This document shows, piece by piece, positions 63,622 through 64,000 of a DNA stretch of 64,000 nucleotides. The stretch comes from Paraburkholderia graminis C4D1M (GTDB lineage: Bacteria > Pseudomonadota > Gammaproteobacteria > Burkholderiales > Burkholderiaceae). Each line of letters opens with the position of its first letter. Within the stretch, counting starts at the first letter, position 1. Made by a program: the position numbers and the translations under genes. Under the pieces are notes generated by a model. The model was not told where the DNA came from, did no database searches, and saw only the letters and a list, made by a program, of their open reading frames with translations. The stretch spans positions 62,001-126,000 of the forward strand of contig NZ_ABLD01000003.1 of NCBI RefSeq assembly GCF_000172415.1, in the 5' to 3' direction.

Positions 63622-64000
63622 CTAGCCTGTGGCCCAACACTGCGCGGTCAGCGGTGCCGAACCGTTTCCCGCAGTCTTATTGCTTCGCATGCCGGTCGCG
63701 TCGAGCGTAAAGACGCCGCACGCGTCGTCTCGCATCGGTCCCGATTCGTCCGGCGCCGCTTCGATCGAATAGCCGCCGTTTGCATCGTCCGCCGGCAACA
63801 CGCGCAACCGATAAACAGCCGAGCCGAATGACGGAGCCTGGTTGAAGCCGGGCGGCAGCGCAAGAACGCTGTCGCTTGCCGCGCCCTCGACGAATTGCGC
63901 CGCGCGCAACAGCGCCGATGCCGCGTCCATCCGATACGTGCGCGCGATATGGCTGCGATACGAAGGCACCGCGAACAAAGCCAGCACAGCGACGATCGCG
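63622..64000 (-). CDS. Type IV pilin-like protein, 5' end outside window
   Basis: The C-terminal part (about 125 residues) of a PilE/PilA-type pilin. The frame is open through the right edge, and the hydrophobic N-terminal helix is visible as AIVAVLALFAVPSYRSHIAR, the usual residue 10-30 region after the prepilin cleavage site. The remainder contains a globular beta domain with two cysteines (DDACGVFTLD, TAQCWATG) that can form the pilin disulfide loop. It is convergent with the DUF3318-type gene. Confidence 0.82.
   Translation of the reverse strand, partial: AIVAVLALFAVPSYRSHIARTYRMDAASALLRAAQFVEGAASDSVLALPPGFNQAPSFGSAVYRLRVLPADDANGGYSIEAAPDESGPMRDDACGVFTLDATGMRSNKTAGNGSAPLTAQCWATG

Overview
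The window is about 64 kb of GC-rich chromosomal DNA with strong C/G third-position bias. The gene content points to a betaproteobacterium of the Burkholderiales, most likely Paraburkholderia, Caballeronia or Burkholderia. The evidence is a cepacian/colanic-acid-like exopolysaccharide locus, an aspartate decarboxylase with AspT antiporters, hmgA-fahA with an AAHS transporter, gcdH with an IclR regulator, and a DUF883/YqjE/DUF3318 trio. This assignment comes from protein-family resemblance; no search was run. I saw no rRNA, tRNA, CRISPR array, insertion sequence or prophage.

Region 1 (1-23800) is an exopolysaccharide island. A minus-strand block begins with a GlxA/AraC-type regulator. It continues through the GDP-mannose enzyme (manC type), the undecaprenyl-phosphate sugar-1-phosphate transferase, the Wza exporter, the Wzc tyrosine autokinase, gmd and fcl (GDP-fucose), two GT4 glycosyltransferases, a WcaF-like acetyltransferase and a GMC oxidoreductase. 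Another GT4 gene enters from the left edge. To the right, a plus-strand block carries a secreted clan GH-A-type glycosidase, a 49-residue membrane peptide, a GDP-mannose mannosyl hydrolase (Nudix) and a secreted PIG-L deacetylase fused to lectin-like and FG-GAP-like regions. A further GT4 gene follows on the minus strand. No Wzx flippase or Wzy polymerase is inside the window.

Region 2 (24195-36005) is metabolic and transport DNA. An HMG-CoA lyase, a CaiB-type CoA-transferase and an MFS transporter form a minus-strand operon next to a frameshifted LysR gene. After it come LysE and TauE/SafE exporters, a small unknown protein, a BON-domain periplasmic protein, a TAXI solute-binding-like protein, a DsbA-fold isomerase and a LysR regulator.

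Region 3 (36074-49305) holds xdhA-xdhB with an N-terminally short xdhC, an MFS transporter, a class V aminotransferase, and an aspartate 4-decarboxylase with two consecutive AspT-type antiporters.

Region 4 (49838-64000) holds a frameshifted D-2-hydroxyacid dehydrogenase, a possible FiwA-like protein, an enoyl-CoA hydratase, a doubly frameshifted MFS gene, an AAHS transporter-hmgA-fahA operon, a degenerate EAL protein, a divergent IclR/gcdH pair, a 1-Cys peroxiredoxin, the DUF883/YqjE/DUF3318 trio and the end of a type IV pilin gene.

Four single-base deletions, in three genes, all sit in short C or G runs. They should be checked as sequencing errors before those genes are called pseudogenes.
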